Positions 22,588 through 34,228 of a stretch of DNA of 64,000 bases are shown piece by piece. The translations under genes were made by a program, and so were the position numbers. The notes beneath the pieces are model-generated. The model was not told where the DNA came from. It saw only the letters and a program-made list of their open reading frames with translations, and searched no databases. Each line of letters begins with the position of its first letter. The stretch's first letter is position 1. The stretch comes from Poa pratensis. Its lineage: Eukaryota; Streptophyta; Magnoliopsida; Poales; Poaceae. The stretch is taken from NCBI GenBank assembly GCA_947311845.1, contig CAMZMU010000107.1, positions 18,497,166 through 18,561,165 of the forward strand, read 5' to 3'.

Positions 22588-24051
22588 ACTTTCCGGCCGA
22601 GCAAGTAAACTGCTTGAGATCCGATCAAATTCTATGGAGAACGAATTCTCATATGCTAAACCTTTATTCTGACATATAGCTGCGCATGGTTTATAAAACT
22701 TAACTTCGGGCGACGATTAATCCAACTATCCTCAACCTCCGGGCTTAAGAGTTGTGTGAAGAAAAGACAAAATTGACCTCTTTTTAAAACTTTATTTTAA
22801 CATAAAATGACCCTATTCTCAATATAACATTTTTTCATAATGCTCGCCCTGAAGGAATCATGCTTTAAACTACATAACGCCCTGGTCGATGGCGTCATGG
22901 CCTCCGTTCTTGGCGTCATTGCCTCAGTCCAGGAGGTCTTGGGCATGACACCGTGACCCAAGGATTTGCGCCGTGGAGAATGACATCGCTGCTCAGGGCT
23001 CCATGCTATGGAGCACGACACTCTCAGCCTTTTGAAAAATCAGACCTTTCTTGAAAACTTCAACGCAGAATGAACTCTCCAACTACAAAAATCTGATCTG
23101 ACAATTTTTGCTACCGCCACATGCTCTGGCGGTAGGGATGAATGGGCTACCCCCAAAATGTTTTGGTGGTATCGATATGGTGCCACCAAGGGTTTTGACA
23201 GTATGGCCGTGGTAACGCGCACCGGCTCCGGTGACCACACGTACCTTACTGCCGTGTTGTCTAGCGATTTTTTTTGGGCTGAAGTTTCATCAAAAAGTTT
23301 GATTTGTGCCTCTGGTTAGATTTGGAAATAAAATATTTTTTAAATAGGGTTAATTTGCTATGAAGTTTCAGAAAGAGGTCAGTTTTGTCTTTTTTTTCAC
23401 TCGAGCTGCCTCTAGTGTTGGTTAACGAAGCCCATCACAGTCAGACCAATGGGAGTTCAGTTTAGCTGGCACCAATCGATGATCAAAAGACTTTGCAACT
23501 GCCGAGGTTTCACTTTGAGGAAAGCAAGCAAGGAATCAAAGGCAAAGGTGGCTTTGGAGCCTAATTTGAAAGAAAGGCACGATCCCGTTTAGTGTCGGGG
23601 AAAGCGGCACTGCATGTATGCATGCACTAAGATGGCCGGACAAGTGTCAATCATTGCCATATGATGAGTTAACACCTGTCGAGAAAGGCTTTGGGAAGCA
23701 TGCTTGGGTGCCGTGGGCAAGCTCTCTTATCAAAGCAACCCAGCGTGCTGCTTATTCACCTGTCTGGAGTGTGTAGCCACGCATGTGATCATGTCATCAT
23801 GCGTTCATGTGGAGTACTCGTATTGTGCAAATGTATATGGCCCTTTTGCAGAACAGAGTTTACTACAGACTACACGTCCTGTAGCAACCCGACACGCACG
23901 TCCAGAGAATTTATTGGGAGCACCATCGATCTTTACATGTTTAATCTCTACCGATGCATATGGCAAGCTATATATACTCATTGCTCACAGTTCACGCCCT
24001 CGAATTTATCGAGGCACTTGAAGCAATATGAACTAGTTCGAGCCATTATTT
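22588..24051. other. No gene seen; decayed repeat sequence
   Basis: Contains degraded GGCGGTA/TACCGCC-like motifs at about 23110-23230. No reading frame with recognisable domains. A 181-codon plus-strand frame at 23691-24236 runs into the GCCGTCGGCG repeats and has no domain support. Confidence 0.4.
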
Positions 24052-24092
24052 CACATGTTTTCACTCACTGTTCTTCTAAATGTAAATTTAAG
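24052..24092 (-). mobile_element. LINE ORF2 relic, left fragment
   Basis: On the minus strand this reads KLKFTFRRTVSENM, matching the ELKFTFRRTV segment of the LINE at 34605-35324. It is one side of a LINE ORF2 sequence split by the CACTA element at 24093-26449; the other side is at 26453-26570. Confidence 0.6.
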
Positions 24093-26449
24093 CTTAGCAC
24101 AGCCGTCGGCGTATGCACGCATGCCGTCGGCGTAGGCGTATGGGTACGCCGACGGCTGCCGCATGCCGTCGGCGTAGGCGTATGGATACGCCGACGGCAG
24201 CCGTCGGCGTACCCAATCCGCCGTCGGCGTCTGTGACCCCGTCGGCGTACCCAATCCGCCGTCGGCGTCTGTGACCCCGTCGGCGTACGCTGTGGTGGGC
24301 CCCACAAGACGGTATCCGGCCGTTCCGTCAGCCCTCCATACGCCGATGGCGGCATTGCGCCCCGCTGTTTTTTCAGTTCCTCATACGCCGACGGCAATGC
24401 CGTCAGCCTTTACATGCAAATATTTTTGAATTTTTTGAAATTTTTTTTTTTTTTTTTTTTTTTTCAAAATTTCTAACTCAGCTACATACTAAATCTCTAA
24501 TTACACACTTAATCATAGGTCAAAATAATTACGCTGGTCAAATTTCCCGTTCGGTCATCCATCCTCAAATTGCTCCAGCCCAAACACACTTAACTTTTGA
24601 GTTCCTTCAAGATTAGCTTCCAAATGAGAAATGAGAACTTACTGATACTTGTATCATATCAATCATATTAACCCCTGAGTTATGATATTACACTTTTTAT
24701 TGTTTAAATTTTAAAAATTCATTTGAATAAGTAACAATGATTATGTAATAGTATATTTTGAATAAATGACAATAAAATTAATTTTACTTTTATTTCCTTT
24801 TTAAATGGAATAATTCATATCTTTAATTTCGTTAATCGAAATTTGAAAAATAAAATGTCTATGTCAATTAGAAAAATGAGAGGAATTCAAATATGACATC
24901 CATATCATCCTTTGCATTGTATAAACATCGATGGTTTAGAAAATTGATCTCTTTCGATGAATAGTCATGTTGGCCATTTTGACTCTTTTTTGAAAACAAA
25001 ATAAATAAAGTGATAAAACCCCTCAAAAAAAGGTATCCTCTGGCATTGAGTTATTTTATGTGTACTAGTTGCTATTAAAAATGATAAACTTCTTTTTTTA
25101 CAAATTGTTCAAAAAAATGTTTCACAAAAAGGTCTATCATCTATAGACATGTATAGGTTTCGCGCCCAATGACCAAGTTATGGCCATCACTGTGCCATAG
25201 TTTGTGATAATGTGTCCATATTTGAAACATAGGCATGCCTTGGTATGGCAAACATTATTGCCAAAAACAAATTCCAAATTATTTTTATAAATATCATTTT
25301 CCATTTTTCAAGTGCCAAAAATGACTTTTGTTATGGAGGAAATACCAAAAATATGTTGCAAAAGGCACCCATCTTATTGTCACAAAGGGTACTACATATT
25401 TTATGGATAATACCCAAGTATTAGGAATTTTCTCGATTTTTATCTAATTATTCCTATTTAAATGACTTTATGCCGATTTTCCGAAAGTAATTGAAATTGA
25501 ACTACAAGTGTGTGATAGTTTTGTTTTTTTTTTTTTACAAAAATCATTTTTAGGTACACAAGTAGTGACTTTATCACAGAAATATCGATAGTTTTGAAAA
25601 ATGTGACCCCTTTCAATGAATAGGCACGACGGTCATTTTGACCGTTTTTTCACAAAAATAAAAGAAATTGAGAAAATACTCAAAAAATGAATTCCTTTGA
25701 CAAGGAGTCCTTTTATGTGTACTAGTTGCTAGCAAAAATGATAAACTTGAGTTTTGACAAATATTTCAAAAAATGCTTCACAAAAAGGTCTATCATCTAT
25801 ATACATGTATAGATTTCGCGTCAAATGACCAAGTTATGGCCATCCCCATGCCATAGTTTATGATAATGTGTCCATACTTGGCACATAGGGGTGTCTTGGT
25901 ATGCAAAACATTGTTACCAAAAACAATTTCCAAAATATTTTCGTAAATATCATTTTCCATTTTTTAAGTGTCAAAATGACTTTTTAATTAAGCAAGTACC
26001 AAACATATGTTACAAAATGCCATGTGCATGGTGAAAAAGATTTTATGGATTTCATATTTGGATTCCTCTCATTTTTCTAATCGATTTAGACATTTAATTT
26101 GTTAAATTTCGATTTACGGATTTAAAGATATGAATTATTTCATATTAAATGGAAAATAGAAAAAATAGACGCCGACGGCCGCCGTCGGCGTATCAAAGTA
26201 GACGCCGACGGCCGCCGTCGGCGTATCAATGCCGTAAAGCCCCGTTTGCGTGCCGTCACGGCGGGCCTTGTACGCCGACGGCATTGACGCCGACGGCTGC
26301 CGTCGGCGTATGTCGGGCTACGCCGACGGGGTTTTTACGCCGACGGCCGCGTTCACGGCTTCCCTAGCTCGCCTTATACGCCGACGGCCCCGACATTTGG
26401 CCGTCAGCGTATAATTCGGCCGTCGGCGTCTTGTGGCTTTCCTGTAGTG
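24093..26449. mobile_element. CACTA-type non-autonomous element rich in GCCGTCGGCGTA
   Basis: The right end reads CTTTCCTGTAGTG (complement of CACTACAGGAAAG) at 26437-26449. Both ends are dense in GCCGTCGGCGTA and its complement (24105-24400 and 26170-26430), forming long inverted subterminal arrays. Inside them, 24805-24912 and 26040-26150 are inverted copies of each other, and the AT-rich core holds a direct duplication with an offset of 656 bp. The left terminus lacks the CACTA start, apparently truncated. No protein is encoded. Flanking LINE codons on both sides show it inserted in a LINE relic. Confidence 0.75.
24930..25985. repeat. Diverged direct duplication of about 400 bp, offset 656 bp
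   Basis: The stretch around GGTCTATCATCTAT at 25131 recurs at 25787 with matching sequence on both sides (about 24930-25345 and 25585-25985), for example ATGACCAAGTTATGGCCATC in both. It lies in the core of the CACTA element. Confidence 0.8.
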
Positions 26450-26452
26450 CTT

Positions 26453-26570
26453 CTGCAGTTATGTAGTTCTTCTCATTCACAATCACGTGAAGATCCCAAA
26501 TTAGTGTTGCCATGCATGCAGCAACGCCCGAACCTGATATTTTCCCAAAGTTTAACACTATCACCTCTGC
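26453..26570 (-). mobile_element. LINE ORF2 relic, right fragment
   Basis: The minus strand reads ATLIWDLHVIVNEKNYITAE, the counterpart of LFWDLYTIVNEQHVTVAE in the LINE at 34605-35324. Together with 24052-24092 it brackets the CACTA insertion point in the same codon region. Confidence 0.65.
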
Positions 26571-26871
26571 CTACTTGCCACAAAGCCAATAATTGATATC
26601 AAATAAATCTTTTTTTAACCAACCAAAACCCCTACTTGGTTGGGAGGTAAGACCAAACAAGCTCAAAATTATATCCTAATATTTTCAAACAAACATCAAA
26701 ATCTAGGTCCCCGCTATTGCATTTGCTTGCGAAGCCAGCTGTCGTAACACCTACATTTTCTCTATGTATTTCTAACAAGGGGTGTATGGTATACATTTGA
26801 TGCATTCGCGCCATTTTGTGCACCAACTGCCCCTCCTGAAGTGTGTGATTTTGACTCAAGTCTACTGGTAT

Positions 26872-27592
26872 CAGCAGTGGCGGAGCCAGAGAAGTGGGAA
26901 TCGGGGTGCACGTTGGTGCCAAAACTGACAAAAATCTTTTTTTAATGGGTGCACATAAGGTGAAAATTTGCTATTTTACAAAGGAAAAAAAATTATCCGG
27001 TGTCATGTGCAACCCTTGGGTTGCACTTGTATCCGCCAGTGGGTATCAGTGGAGAAGCAACGGGAAAATATCTAGTGATACCATGCCTTAAATGGTACCG
27101 ATACCACTCGTAAGTGTCAAAAAAATACAAAAAAAATGTGGTTGTTAAGATGTGTGTTTGCATTCTCGAAAAAATTTAGAACCAAATTCATATGTGAATA
27201 GTGTCATTTTGTGTTTTGTAACACTATTCATGTTGAATTTGTCATTTTTGTTTCTCAGCGTGTATTTCGAATTTGGTTTTGTAAATTTTATGAGTAGTAA
27301 ACATACAATTTATGAACACCCACCAATTTGTTTCACATTTTTAAACTGGAAAATTTAAATTTTGAAAAGTGGTATTTTGGTATCATATAATGTGTGGTAT
27401 CACCAGATATGCACTCGCGAAGCCACGTACAACATGTGTAGTCCCGTTCCAAAAAAAAGACTACACCATTTTTCTTTTGGCAATACAAGTATAAATCTTG
27501 CAAAAATTAATTTAAAAAATCATACAAATAGTGTATTTGACTACACAATTATAAACTGACTACGCAATGTTGAAATCCTGGCACCGCCACTG
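26872..27592. mobile_element. hAT-type MITE, outer element
   Basis: The 8-bp target duplication ACTGGTAT is perfect (26864-26871 and 27593-27600). The left end is CAG (26872-26874) continued after an insertion at 27050 (TGGAGAAGC); the right end CACCGCCACTG is its imperfect inverted partner. Without the inner insertion the element is about 546 bp and non-coding. An 8-bp duplication and CAGTGG ends are typical of hAT elements. Confidence 0.75.
26875..27041. mobile_element. hAT-type MITE, inner element (167 bp)
   Basis: It starts CAGTGGCGGA and ends TCCGCCAGTG (nine of ten inverted matches), flanked by perfect 8-bp duplications GGTATCAG at 26867-26874 and 27042-27049. It landed across the left tip of the outer hAT element, so it is the younger of the two. 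Confidence 0.85.
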
Positions 27593-27834
27593 ACTGGTAT
27601 GCCATGCATTTTCTTCAATTATTCCATCTCAACTACTCCCAAGTTCCCTTTTTCTGCTGAAACATGACTATCAAATGGATAGAGAAAATGTTTTGTTTTG
27701 CAGGGTAGCCGCATTGCACAAGGTGATTGTTCTACGACTCCGGTGGATAATGACAGGGAAAACCCGGAATGGGTACTGTTTTGTGTCAGTCCATGTCGCA
27801 GTAACCGACTGTCCGTCGGTGCTCGGCCGCTCCA

Positions 27835-29268
27835 ATGAGCCCCTCGTGTTGCTCGGCCACCTCCCCTTTCCCGCCAAAGCCCTCGCGTTCCAGACGCCCC
27901 TCCGATGCCACCGCCACCAAATGCCGCGCCGCCCTCCGCGCCTTCCGCGCGCACCACGTCGCCGGGCGCGCCCTCGGCGCCAACCCGGCCCTGATGCCCG
28001 CCCTCGCGGCCTGCGCGCGGCCGCCGACGACCGCGGCCGAGGCCGAGCAGCTCCACGCCCTCCTCGTCAAGTCCGGCCTCGCCCGGTCCGTCTCCGGCGT
28101 CTACGCCTCCACCTCCCTCGCCCGTGTCTACGCGCGGCTCGGCCGCCTGGGCGACGCGCGGAAGGTGTTCGATGGAATGCCCGAGAGGACGGTGGTTTCC
28201 TGGAACGTGCTTCTCGATGGGCTTGTCAGGGCCGGCGACCTGGATGCCGCCTGGGAGGTGTTTGTGGAAATTCCGGAGCGGAATGTGGTTTCCTGGAACA
28301 CTGTCATGGCTGGCTTCGTGAGGCACGGGCGGGCTGAAGAGGCAGTGGAGCTGTTTGCTCAGATGACTGCGGTTCATGGGTTGACGCCAGACGAGGCCAC
28401 CATGGCTGGCTTCGTGTCGGCTGTTCGCGGCATCGGTCTGCTTGGGCTTGGGAGGAGCGCGCACGGTTATGTGGTACGGCGAGAGTTCTCGTTGGACGGC
28501 GCTCTCGGGGTCGCTCTGATCAACATGTACACAAGGTGTGGGAGCATGGGTGCTGCATACCAGTGCTTCTCGAGCGTCATCAGCAAGAATGTGGAGCACT
28601 GGACATCTGTCATAGGGGGTTTTGCTGCACATGGTCAACCGGAGATGGCACTTAAATTATTTGCCGAGATGACGCAAGTCGACGTCCAGCCTAATGGTGT
28701 CACCTTCGTGGCCGTCTTGAATGCCTGCAGCCATGGTGGTCTTGTTGATGAAGGTTTCAGGCACTTCAACCTAATGAGGAGCATGGGTATTAGGCCATCG
28801 ATCCAGCACTATGGTTGCTTGGTGGATCTTCTTGGCCGTGCTGGGTTCTTGGAAGAAGCCTTCAACCTTGCTAGCAGTCTACCAGAAGATCCGGGCTTCG
28901 TCACATGGAGCTCACTACTAGCTGCCTGCCAGAGCCATGGCAACGTTGACATGGCAGAGGTTGCTGCCCGGAAGTTGGCAGAGGCAGAGCCAAACCATGG
29001 CAGCTCCTATGTCTTGTTATCAAACGTGTATGCACATGCTGGACAATGGGAGGACTTAAAGAGGACGAGGAGTAGGATGGAGGAGCACAGGGTGGTGAAG
29101 AAGCCTGGGCTCAGCTGGATCGAGGTTGATGGCAGTGTGCATTCCTTTGTCACTGCAGACAAGGCACACACTGAAAGCAAACTTATTTATCTTATGTTGG
29201 AAGACTTGAAACTTAATTTGATATCAGCTGGATCTGAACCTGAAACATTTGCACTTCCTGAAGTTTGA
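27835..29268 (+). CDS. PLS-class PPR protein, E+ type (organelle RNA-editing factor family)
   Basis: An intronless 477-residue protein. The ATG at 27835 is the first after an in-frame TAA (27802-27804). The N-terminus (about 1-60) is rich in Ser, Arg, Ala and Pro, as in organelle targeting peptides. PPR repeats follow from about residue 70: LFDGMPERTVVSWNVLLDG, EIPERNVVSWNTVMAGFV, ALINMYTRCGSM, VISKNVEHWTSVIGGF, QPNGVTFVAVLNACSHGGLV, the P/L/S pattern of plant editing factors. The end carries an E domain and an E+-like GLSWIEVDGSVHSFVTADK motif; there is no DYW deaminase domain, so catalysis would need a partner. Family knowledge says such proteins bind specific mitochondrial or plastid RNA sites; the target here is unknown. 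Codons are GC-rich at the 5' end. It is convergent with the ORRM1 gene, 329 bp away. Confidence 0.92.
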   Translation: MSPSCCSATSPFPPKPSRSRRPSDATATKCRAALRAFRAHHVAGRALGANPALMPALAACARPPTTAAEAEQLHALLVKSGLARSVSGVYASTSLARVYARLGRLGDARKVFDGMPERTVVSWNVLLDGLVRAGDLDAAWEVFVEIPERNVVSWNTVMAGFVRHGRAEEAVELFAQMTAVHGLTPDEATMAGFVSAVRGIGLLGLGRSAHGYVVRREFSLDGALGVALINMYTRCGSMGAAYQCFSSVISKNVEHWTSVIGGFAAHGQPEMALKLFAEMTQVDVQPNGVTFVAVLNACSHGGLVDEGFRHFNLMRSMGIRPSIQHYGCLVDLLGRAGFLEEAFNLASSLPEDPGFVTWSSLLAACQSHGNVDMAEVAARKLAEAEPNHGSSYVLLSNVYAHAGQWEDLKRTRSRMEEHRVVKKPGLSWIEVDGSVHSFVTADKAHTESKLIYLMLEDLKLNLISAGSEPETFALPEV

Positions 29269-29597
29269 TTCAGGAAGTCATTGCTGTTTGTATCGAATGT
29301 GTCATATATAATTTTGGAAGATTGCATTATATGTTAATAGAAATGCAGCACATGAGAGATTTGTTCAACAACGCATCAGAAGATATTGTATTGATTTGGT
29401 TAATTTCAGGTACTTTAGTACTTGTACACTTTGTACATATCTAGTGGCTCGTGCTAAAATTTCCCTACTATAATCTCCCTCAACCATTAGAAGAGTATGA
29501 CACATGAAAGTACAATTGGGCACAGAAACTCAAATTCGCCCACTACAAGTCACTTAATCTCTAATATCTAGCTGTCAAAATTGCATGTGTGGAAGCT

Positions 29598-32500
29598 TCA
29601 TCTAGAATGAAAATTTGGCCGAAAGCTGGATGCACCAGATGGGGGTTGACGGTCTCTTGATTTAGTTTTAGCAACATCGACAACTATCATCCAGCCATTT
29701 ATTATCTGCACATAGAAGAATACATGCAAGTTTAAGAGATAAATCGATGCCACGTAAAGGCTATCAGCAAACAGACTTTTGTCAGCTACCTCTCCATTCA
29801 TTGCTTTCAGAGCAGCACCTCCAGCTTCTTCTGTGGTGTATTCTATGAAGGCATACCCCTTTGATCTTTTTGATATCCTGTCCATTATTATCTTAACTGC
29901 AATAAAGGCAATCATATTCAGTATTCCAAATGAAAAGAGGTAATGGATAGTTACAAACATTTCTGTGTTAGTATCACAAACCTTCAACCAGCTCACCGAA
30001 AGGCTCAAAGGCTTCCCTCAGGGTTTTCTCAGATGTATAAAATGAAAGCCCTGCCAAATTAGACCAAATTAACACCATGATTAAAATATAACTGATTTTA
30101 CCACACTTAGTTATCAAGATTAATTGTTGCTTGTCTTACAAAAGACAGCACTAGAAGTTTATGATCTGACCAAAGGTCCAAGACCCACTTATTTCTGTCT
30201 TGACTTTGCTTTATACTGAACCAATATGTCTAAGTGGTGCTTAGCAGGTTTAAATTTCAACACCACACCTCAAATTGGGTCGAATTGTCTAATTCGCACT
30301 AGTTAGATTTCCACGGTATTAACAAAATCAGACATATGGTTTACCGACTGAACTTCCCTGAAAGAAAAGGCACAAAAGACTACTACAGAGCAAGGCAGAG
30401 GGCATCATCCAGGTGTAAGTGATAGGTGATTAACCAAACAAGCTAAAAGCGTAGACATGTAACCCAAAAAATTGTTGTTTTGCATAGAGAAAATAGTTTG
30501 TCCTTTACCTGTAACAAAGAGTCTTTTAGTTTTGACATCAGCCACTTGGGTAGCTTCTGAGGATTTCAAGCTATCATCACCTGAAACCATACAAAGTCTT
30601 ACGGTCTGGCTCTTTTCACCACGCTTGCCTAGAAAATTGAAGTTCTGTACTTCAGAGTACAGGCTTACTAGATATGTTCTCAGTGAGTATAAGATGTAAA
30701 AGGATCAACAACTCAACATACATCAGGTTTATCTCAGATTAGGACCCTAGGGCTAATAATATCATGGAATAACAAGATCAAAATAATATATCATGGAATA
30801 ACAAATGATGCCCTTATAATTCTACAATCCCCTCATTGCCAAGGAACAAAGAATGATCATATCCCAATATGAACCTCCAAAATACTGCTCATCCCATACG
30901 TGTGGAGTTAGGACTGACAACAGTGCATTTTTTGCTATTAAAGAACTAGCAGGGGAACGAGAAAGAAAAGGGATCAAATTTGGAAGTACTTTATATTGGA
31001 GGCTTAGTATCTGCCCCCAAAGTGAACCATAATTCTGCTCGCCAATGAGACCCGCAATATTAACATGGATGAGCACCTATGATGCTAGGATTAAGTACAA
31101 GCATAAATAAATGAATGGAGGTCATCAGAAACAGAAGCGACGAGACAAACCTTTGTAGTCTTTGTTGTCTGATCCAAATTTTGTATCAGGCAAAACAGAT
31201 AAGACTCCAGGAATATCTGGTGCACGAAGCTAAATTGTTGGTATCGCTATATAAAGGCAGAATGTCCTATAAAGAAAATACTCACAGAATTGTCTACACA
31301 GTAGGGCAAAACACGTGATGCTCACCAGCTAGCTCCTTTGCGCATTCTTCGTCAATCTGACAGCAGAACCCATAATTCCTTCCCATGAAACGTGATATAT
31401 GCTAACTTGTGCATCCTTTTCACTAGAAAATTAAATACGATAGTTATCAGTCACACGGAACATATATAGCAAAGTGGTAGCCAAGTTGACAATCAAACTC
31501 CACATACTTTCCCACCACTTTCATGAGGATTCGGGTATAGTGGTCTACCATTTGCGCTTTTGTCACAACTTCAACCCCGGGCTTCTCCATTCGGACCAGC
31601 CAAAACTCAGTAGAATAAGAGTGGTTACAAGCAGCATCACTGAACCTTTCAAGATTAGTTGGTTCGAGGCTCGAGCTAAGGTTATTCTTCTCTGATATGT
31701 CACCCTTAACCATCCTAACAGCCAAGACCCCAGGCAACTCTGGAAATTTGGAAGGGCATACGAAGCTGACATATAAGACCTCAAAGCATGTTCACTGTTT
31801 AGTTTGAGATTTTAGATTCGCTTGTATACGGTCATGAGTATACAAGCTCGTGATTCAAAGTTACTACTTTCTACTGCAGTTTCAGAATAAGCCATACGCG
31901 TGATACTGAAAACTTATCAAACCTTTACCGTAACACACCAACCTAGTCTACTGCTAGAGTACCACCACATATTGAGCTCTAAAAAATATGTGAATCTGTA
32001 CTATTCAGAGGATGGAACAGTAAGGCAGATACAAATCATCATCGAAGTTGTATAATTATCCCTATTTTACGGCATCTATCATGATGGAAATCGAAACTTG
32101 CATTACCCTGTTGCCACTTCAATCCAGCAAAATGGATTGTTATGTTATAATTAACTGAAAGCATCATCACCCTAGAATTTCCAAATATTCAATAAAAATA
32201 GCTCATTACTTTGCGCTATTTTACGCATAGCAATTCAACAACATACTCGCAAGCTCCTTTGAGGCTTCCTCATCGATCTCGCAGCAGAATTCGTAGCTCC
32301 TGTCCCATGAAGCATCATATATGCACATCTGCGCCTCCTGCTCGCTGCATTTTTCTTCGAAATCAGAGAGGGAAAAAGAGACAAGATATCATCTACCGAT
32401 TACTAATGGATACAGAAGGCAGCAAAACTTATAATCACCTTCCCAACACCCTGGCCAGTGTGGCGACGTAGTAGTCGACGGCCTCCGCGCGGGACACCTC

Positions 32501-32740
32501 GCCGCCTCCCTCTGGTGCGGGGGGATCGTCCATGACCACTAGCCACCTGGAGTAACGCGGGTGGATCGAAGCGGCGGGGAGTGGCGACGGGGGTGATGCG
32601 GCTGCGGCGAGGCGGGGGAAGCGGCGGCCAGTGGTCCAAGAGAGAGAGGATAGGGGAAGATGTGGATTGGATGGGGCTTTGGAGGTGGCGTTGGAGACAG
32701 CGAGGCCGCCGCCGACGAGGAGGGAGCGGACGGTGTCCAT
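29598..32740 (-). pseudogene. ORRM1: Organelle RRM protein 1 (MORF-MORF-RRM), one-base deletion in exon 4
   Basis: Nine exons on the minus strand: 32439-32740, 32247-32344, 31508-31739, 31326-31422, 31151-31216, 30509-30580, 29982-30050, 29790-29896, 29598-29705, all with GT-AG borders. The product has a plastid-type N-terminus, two truncated MORF/RIP boxes (RWLVVMDDPP to IDEEASKELA; FWLVRMEKPG to IPGVLSVLPDTKFG) and a C-terminal RRM (TKRLFVTGLSFYTSEKTL, KGYAFIEYTTEEAGGAAL, WMIVVDVAKTK). This architecture is that of ORRM1, a plastid C-to-U editing factor that binds PPR proteins. Exon 4 is 97 nt; its homologous partner exon 2, with the same entry and exit phase, is 98 nt. The lost base (in TGGGAAGGAATTATGG, near 31385) brings TAG at 31329-31331, giving about 241 residues without the RRM. 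Otherwise the gene would encode 383 residues. Sequencing error cannot be excluded. Confidence 0.85.
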
Positions 32741-34228
32741 GGCAGGCCAGCGGTGGTGGGAGCTCGCGGGAGTGGCTGGTTCCGCTTGTTACTGGCCGGC
32801 TAGCTCGGAGATGACAAGATTTGTGTGGGCCTGGTGAGGAATATCTCGTAGCGGGGTGAGAATGTGGCCCGTGCGTCAGCAGTGAGCCCAATGGACCTCG
32901 GGAGAAATATTCCCCGTCTAGCCTAACTGAAATACTCCTACATATTTATACACTTCCCTGTTCCTCAAAAAAAAAATTATACACTTCCCTAAAAAAACAC
33001 GTTTTATACACAGCAACAAATACCACCTCCGATCCATAATAAATGTACAAGTTTTGAACTAATCATATTTTCAAAACTGCTACACTTAACGGGATCCTCA
33101 CCTTGCGATTCGGGTCAGCGTGCCCGAAGGAAGACCTCAGACGGGATGATTTCAGTCGACTAGGAGGATGCCGGAGGCGAGGAGACGGAGCTCAACTTGG
33201 CGAGGAGGTGCTTCAGATGAGGAGGAGCTTGGGATGGAGGCGAAGCTCACGCCGGAGGATGAGCTCGGACCGTAGGTGGTCGTCTAACATAGATGGCGAA
33301 TGCCGCACGCGGGGCGGCTAGGGGGCCGTGGTCGCCTTGTGCACAGCGCGAGGTGCTGCAGGCCTGGGCGCCGACTTCGGCGTGGCCACATGTGCCACAG
33401 ACGCCACCTCCGGCGGCTGCCGCGTGGCCACCGACGTACCTCTATGAGGCGTCGTCGTACATCATCCTCGACGACAAATCGAAGTAGGCCACAACGGCGG
33501 CACCACCGGCGAACCCTGTTAGATAGGTTTTTTGTTTTAATGTTTTTTCTAATTTTTAGTTGTTCTTAGCGAACCCTATATGTATATTAAGTTAAATTTC
33601 CGCCTACATTTTTGCTTTTTTTCTTTTGCGCAAGGGAGGGGGGTTGGGTGCACCCCGACCGTCACAAACGGATCAAAGCAGACACATTTGGTGTTTGATT
33701 TTGGGGGCATTGGAATTGCCCTAAAGGCTCAATGTACACCCGTGATCCGGCTGTTTAAAAAAATCGAAAACAATTTTTACAATTTTCATAAAAATCTATA
33801 TAAAAAATATGGATATACCCAATGATGTTTCCACAAACGTGCAAAACATCAATTTCAAATACTTTGTATTTTTTGCTACACAAAAACGAAAATATGTGCA
33901 CATTCCTGACTTGCAGTTTCTAAATTTCATCAGATTTTGTCATTTTGTGTAGCCCATAATATAAACTATTCAAAATTAATATTTTACACGTTTGTTCTTA
34001 ATTTTTTGAAACGCGTAAATAAGATTTTCAAATTTTTTAAACTACCAGAGCACTCTTGCTCGGGAGGCATAACCACTTTCCGATGTGTACTAATTACTAG
34101 CTTCAACAATGGGCAGCCTCCCTCCGGCCTGTGCAGTGGCCCGGGCATGCCAGCCGCACCTATGGCATTTCCAAAGAAAACATTCTAAGTCTTTAATTTT
34201 AAGTTTGCCCAGTGTTTAAAACATTCTT
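32741..34228. other. Intergenic: ORRM1 promoter side, small unrecognised ORF, AT-rich foldback
   Basis: Near 33027 ACCTCCGATCCATAATAA is half of a Stowaway-type end without its partner. A GC-rich patch at 33090-33490 has a 64-codon frame (33293-33487, ending YLYEASSYIILDDKSK) whose family I do not recognise; it may belong to a transposable element. About 33700-34075 is an AT-rich foldback-like unit (AAAAAATCGAAAAC to CAAATTTTTTAAAC) similar in style to units at about 39590-39910 and 46780-47150. Confidence 0.4.

Noticed and set aside
27619..28638. 339-codon minus-strand frame opposite the PPR gene
   Set aside because: It mirrors the GC-rich PPR coding strand, has no domain, and the plus-strand PPR frame explains the openness.
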